From: Burkholderiales bacterium
GTDB taxonomy: Bacteria; Pseudomonadota; Gammaproteobacteria; Burkholderiales; Burkholderiaceae
Reading direction: 5' to 3'
NCBI GenBank assembly: GCA_947371645.1
Contig: CANBQJ010000174.1
Coordinates: 1 to 7,687 of the forward strand
DNA: 7,687 nt
Shown here in pieces: positions 7,001 through 7,687 of this stretch. The notes below the pieces were generated by a model. It saw only the letters and a program-made list of their open reading frames with translations. It searched no databases and was not told the origin of the DNA. Each line of letters opens with the position of its first letter. Within the stretch, counting starts at the first letter, position 1. The position numbers were made by a program, and so were the translations under genes.

Positions 7001-7687
7001 ATCACGACCAGGCAACTGGGCGCCACCAGCGAGCGCCGCAGGTTGTCGGCCATCTTCCAGAGGTTGACCGCGCGCAGTCGATAGCGGCCTGCCTGCATCA
7101 TGAAGGGCAGCAACTGCCAGTCGCCGCGCGTCCACCGGTGCACGCGCGAAGCCGCCACATCCGCATGGCCAGGGGCGTCTTCGATGACGGTGATGTCGGT
7201 GACGGCGGCACACCGCACCATCGCCCCTTCCAGCAGGTCGTGGCTCAACACCCGGCCTTCAGGCAGTCGCCCGGAGAGCACGGCATGCATGGCGTGCACG
7301 TGCATGAGGCCCTTGCCATTGAAGGTGCCTTCGCCAAACAAGTCCTGGTAGACCTCGGAGCTGCTGGCGCTGTAGGCGTCCACACCGCTTTGCCCGGCAA
7401 ACAGCCAGTGAAAGAGCGTGAACTCGCGGGGCCCGGGCAAGGGCGTCACCGTGCGGGGCTGCAAGATGGCGTAGCCGCCCAGCACCTGGCGCCCATCCGG
7501 GCTCAACCGCGGCTCGTTGTGCGGGTGCGAAGCCACGCCCACCAGTTCACGCAGGCGGCCTGGCGGCAGTTGCGTGTCGCTGTCCAGGGTGACGATGTAG
7601 CGGATGCCGGTGGCCAGCCGCGACAGCTCGCCCAGGTTCAGGAAGGCCTCGCTGTTGCCCTGGGCCAGCGCGTTGATGAGCAGCTCC
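1003..7687 (-). CDS. ndvB: Cyclic beta-1,2-glucan synthase, NdvB/ChvB/Cgs family (5'-partial)
   Basis: This is the C-terminal 2227 residues of a giant inner-membrane synthase that polymerises UDP-glucose into beta-1,2-glucan and cyclises it. The frame is open to the right edge; residues are numbered from the first full codon (7686-7684). The GT84 domain comes first: TLDSDTQL (33-40), FGEG (117-120), SHDLLEG (148-154) and RVHRWTRGDWQ (181-191), the D,DxD,(Q/R)xxRW signature. Four hydrophobic stretches follow, at about 219-235, 241-263, 351-362 and 370-389. The middle glycoamylase-like domain (about 408-850, ending near AHHQGM 836-841) corresponds to the region assigned to cyclisation (GH189). 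A first beta-sandwich (about 918-1220), an LLWRFGIAGDRPIILV-type linker domain (about 1250-1345) and a second beta-sandwich (from about 1438, WINVLANPTLG) lead into the GH94 phosphorylase-like domain (about 1718-2158). That domain has SDDLLWLPY (1812-1820), GTGDWNDGMNRVG (1890-1902, expected to hold the general acid), GVRENGGQYSHAAVW (2042-2056) and GRGGWSWYTGSASW (2120-2133). Homologues are about 2,800 residues, so roughly 550-650 are missing. No frameshift or internal stop is seen. A GTG at 7542 is not the start, because conserved GT84 sequence continues upstream of it. Regulation cannot be judged because the promoter is outside. Confidence 0.93.
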   Translation of the reverse strand, partial: ELLINALAQGNSEAFLNLGELSRLATGIRYIVTLDSDTQLPPGRLRELVGVASHPHNEPRLSPDGRQVLGGYAILQPRTVTPLPGPREFTLFHWLFAGQSGVDAYSASSSEVYQDLFGEGTFNGKGLMHVHAMHAVLSGRLPEGRVLSHDLLEGAMVRCAAVTDITVIEDAPGHADVAASRVHRWTRGDWQLLPFMMQAGRYRLRAVNLWKMADNLRRSLVAPSCLVVILLSLAGKLISPAAALALTLAAYGAGPLMGALAALWPSRYDVAKVHFYAQALTDLTRTVAGAVWHLAQLVQNAAMSTDAIVRALFRLTISHRHLLQWTTAESARASAQFSLRQVTRQHGRETLLTAALLAGLWWQGPLPQPVLAAAVGLMWLSSPLWTWWVSRPRPAPQEAVVADEDRPYLTAVARDTWRYFERCVGQDDHHLPPDNLQTVPHDMVAHRTSPTNIGLYLLSAACARQFGWIGTLDLIARLEATLATLITLERYNGHFLNWYDTQTCAALLPRYVSTVDSGNLCGHLLAAAQACRELAQSPCDRTVFTRALRESSARLAPLLARRSQLTQNQRDELTWLLADHRATKRSAALDAQALAAQPSALNDAARRLRVVAHEFERLAREADFAFLYHPKRHLLHLGFRVSEQQLDAGFYDLLASEARLTGLWAIAKGDVPVNHWGSLGRPFYALGAHVGLRSWSGSMFEYLMPGLVLTEPVGSVLHSACDVALREHIAFGQQNGMPWGVSESAYAGRDHTLAYQYAPHGVPRLALRRTPADELVIAPYATALAAQLSPHGAVLNFALIEGLGARGRYGFVDAVDYTPALQAVGTACTPVFTFMAHHQGMCIVSLANVLLGQVAQRWGMADAHLEAVSSLLHERTPREVSKLYAPLSGPSLQPVQPPSSGLMRVVIPGMSVIEPTHLLSNGRYQVALRANGAGWSRWGQTDITRWRDDALRDAHGSFLYLQWRHDLAPVSLTQHPAPDPAAHYQSTFHADRVCFEAQWLHCHASTTVWVSPEDDIEFRQVEVHNQTDTTIDVMLMSAFEVALSPAAADEAHPAFANLFVRTQWLADHRALLMERQPRLPDEPTVFAAHFLAEASVEVVAVDSQTARRQWAGRNHHVCQPLARFDDPLHAAHADVPVQAQARDTGLDPVCALRASLRIGPHAKAVVTFATASSADAATLHAIVDRYRQASHVQRASLMSATLTSIRLHALRISPEHFAAIQTLSTALLLTLTRTPAGHGGLTQAEPMACDSSLLWRFGIAGDRPIILVSASLMQGLTLLRTLTQALRLWSWGGVACDLVVLDAEASSYYMALHHELQALRDRYRSDMGEMGDSPNAPRPATSGFHVLLAQDLSRAEIDTLQSLACVRIHADGRPLQQHVAEWLSGREQPLAARSELSVSTVPTHWHPGHDVLSSQGQFVQAGAAFAFDVKALLRPDRPWINVLANPTLGCHVSEAGGGYTWARNSRSMQLTPWSNDPLSDPPGEHILIQDLDTCLVWGATPSCWGVPDVNYRVTHGQGWSLIQHTQGSLEVSLTWCVDEQSAIKQIEVRLVNRGRHALRLRVVGIVEWVMGSRRSARSTVHTARHRQALPAARALTALMCTQQDRRTGFGDATAFLAVASGQLDDVDWTCDRRECFDTRGRLVLPDDFAQLSGAGLDPCAALSVPVTLQPGASAERVFLLGFGDHPDAARRLAAEAACVGADQRLTRATRHWDRLLGATTVKTPDPLLDALVNRWLLYQTVSCRLWAKAGLYQAGGAMGYRDQLQDTLALHWAAPELMRQQILLCASRQFVEGDVQHWWHAPDGAGVRTHFSDDLLWLPYACTHALRTTGDAALLDELVPFLESPPIPEGAEDLYNTPLVSHLQASVYEHAARAIDHSLRVGVHGLPLMGTGDWNDGMNRVGSGGRGESVWLGWFLCRIVADFAPLAHARGDHERAQRWADSAQGWQAALHDTAWDGQWFTRAYFDDGQVLGSQHNTEARIDLIAQAWAVLSGAASPEQARIAMASLDTHLVDTEAGLIRLLDPPLAHAQPSAGYIQAYPPGVRENGGQYSHAAVWALMAQAELATANQASADAGGDLVYRYFTYLSPAHRAAHPDHGAAYGLEPYVMAGDVYSQAPHVGRGGWSWYTGSASWLHRAVVESMFGLKQGPEELCFVPCLPSHWPRAELTLKRGERSMRFILVRPDAMEALRHSEPEWVSGGARVLQAGQALSWPDLPTPATVVIPMPA

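Noticed and set aside
1003..7542. GTG at 7542 as the start of the synthase.
   Set aside because: Conserved GT84 sequence including the Asp-x-Asp motif is encoded in frame upstream, up to the window edge. The codon is an internal valine.

Overview
The window looks like ordinary chromosome from a GC-rich Gram-negative bacterium. Base composition is strongly GC-biased throughout, with GC-heavy third codon positions. The protein types would fit a betaproteobacterium such as one of the Burkholderiales. That placement is an impression, not a demonstrated assignment.

The layout is two small genes on the + strand followed by one giant gene on the - strand. At the left end are a GNAT-family N-acetyltransferase of the RimJ/RimL type (14-592) and, directly behind it, a RidA/YjgF-family protein (628-993, or from 595 if the upstream ATG is used). 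They lie head to tail with almost no gap and are probably co-transcribed. Everything from 1003 to the right edge is a single - strand reading frame that converges on the RidA gene, with 9 bases between the two stop codons.

The giant frame encodes the C-terminal 2227 residues of a cyclic beta-1,2-glucan synthase (NdvB/ChvB/Cgs family). The fragment carries most of the GT84 glycosyltransferase domain, four predicted membrane segments, the middle glycoamylase-like domain linked to ring closure, two beta-sandwich regions and a complete C-terminal GH94 phosphorylase-like domain. Its 5' end, promoter and roughly the first 550-650 residues lie beyond the right edge. The known job of this family is to polymerise glucose from UDP-glucose into beta-1,2-glucan at the inner membrane, trim its length and close it into a ring for export to the periplasm. 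The exporter gene (ndvA/cgt type) is not in view.

There is no gene-free stretch longer than about 10 bases apart from the window edges. I see no RNA gene, mobile element, CRISPR array or substantial repeat. I did not find a convincing undescribed system. The most useful points are that the synthase runs off the window without a true start, that an unusual Met/His-rich segment sits in its GT84 domain, and that two very long antisense frames are codon-usage artefacts.
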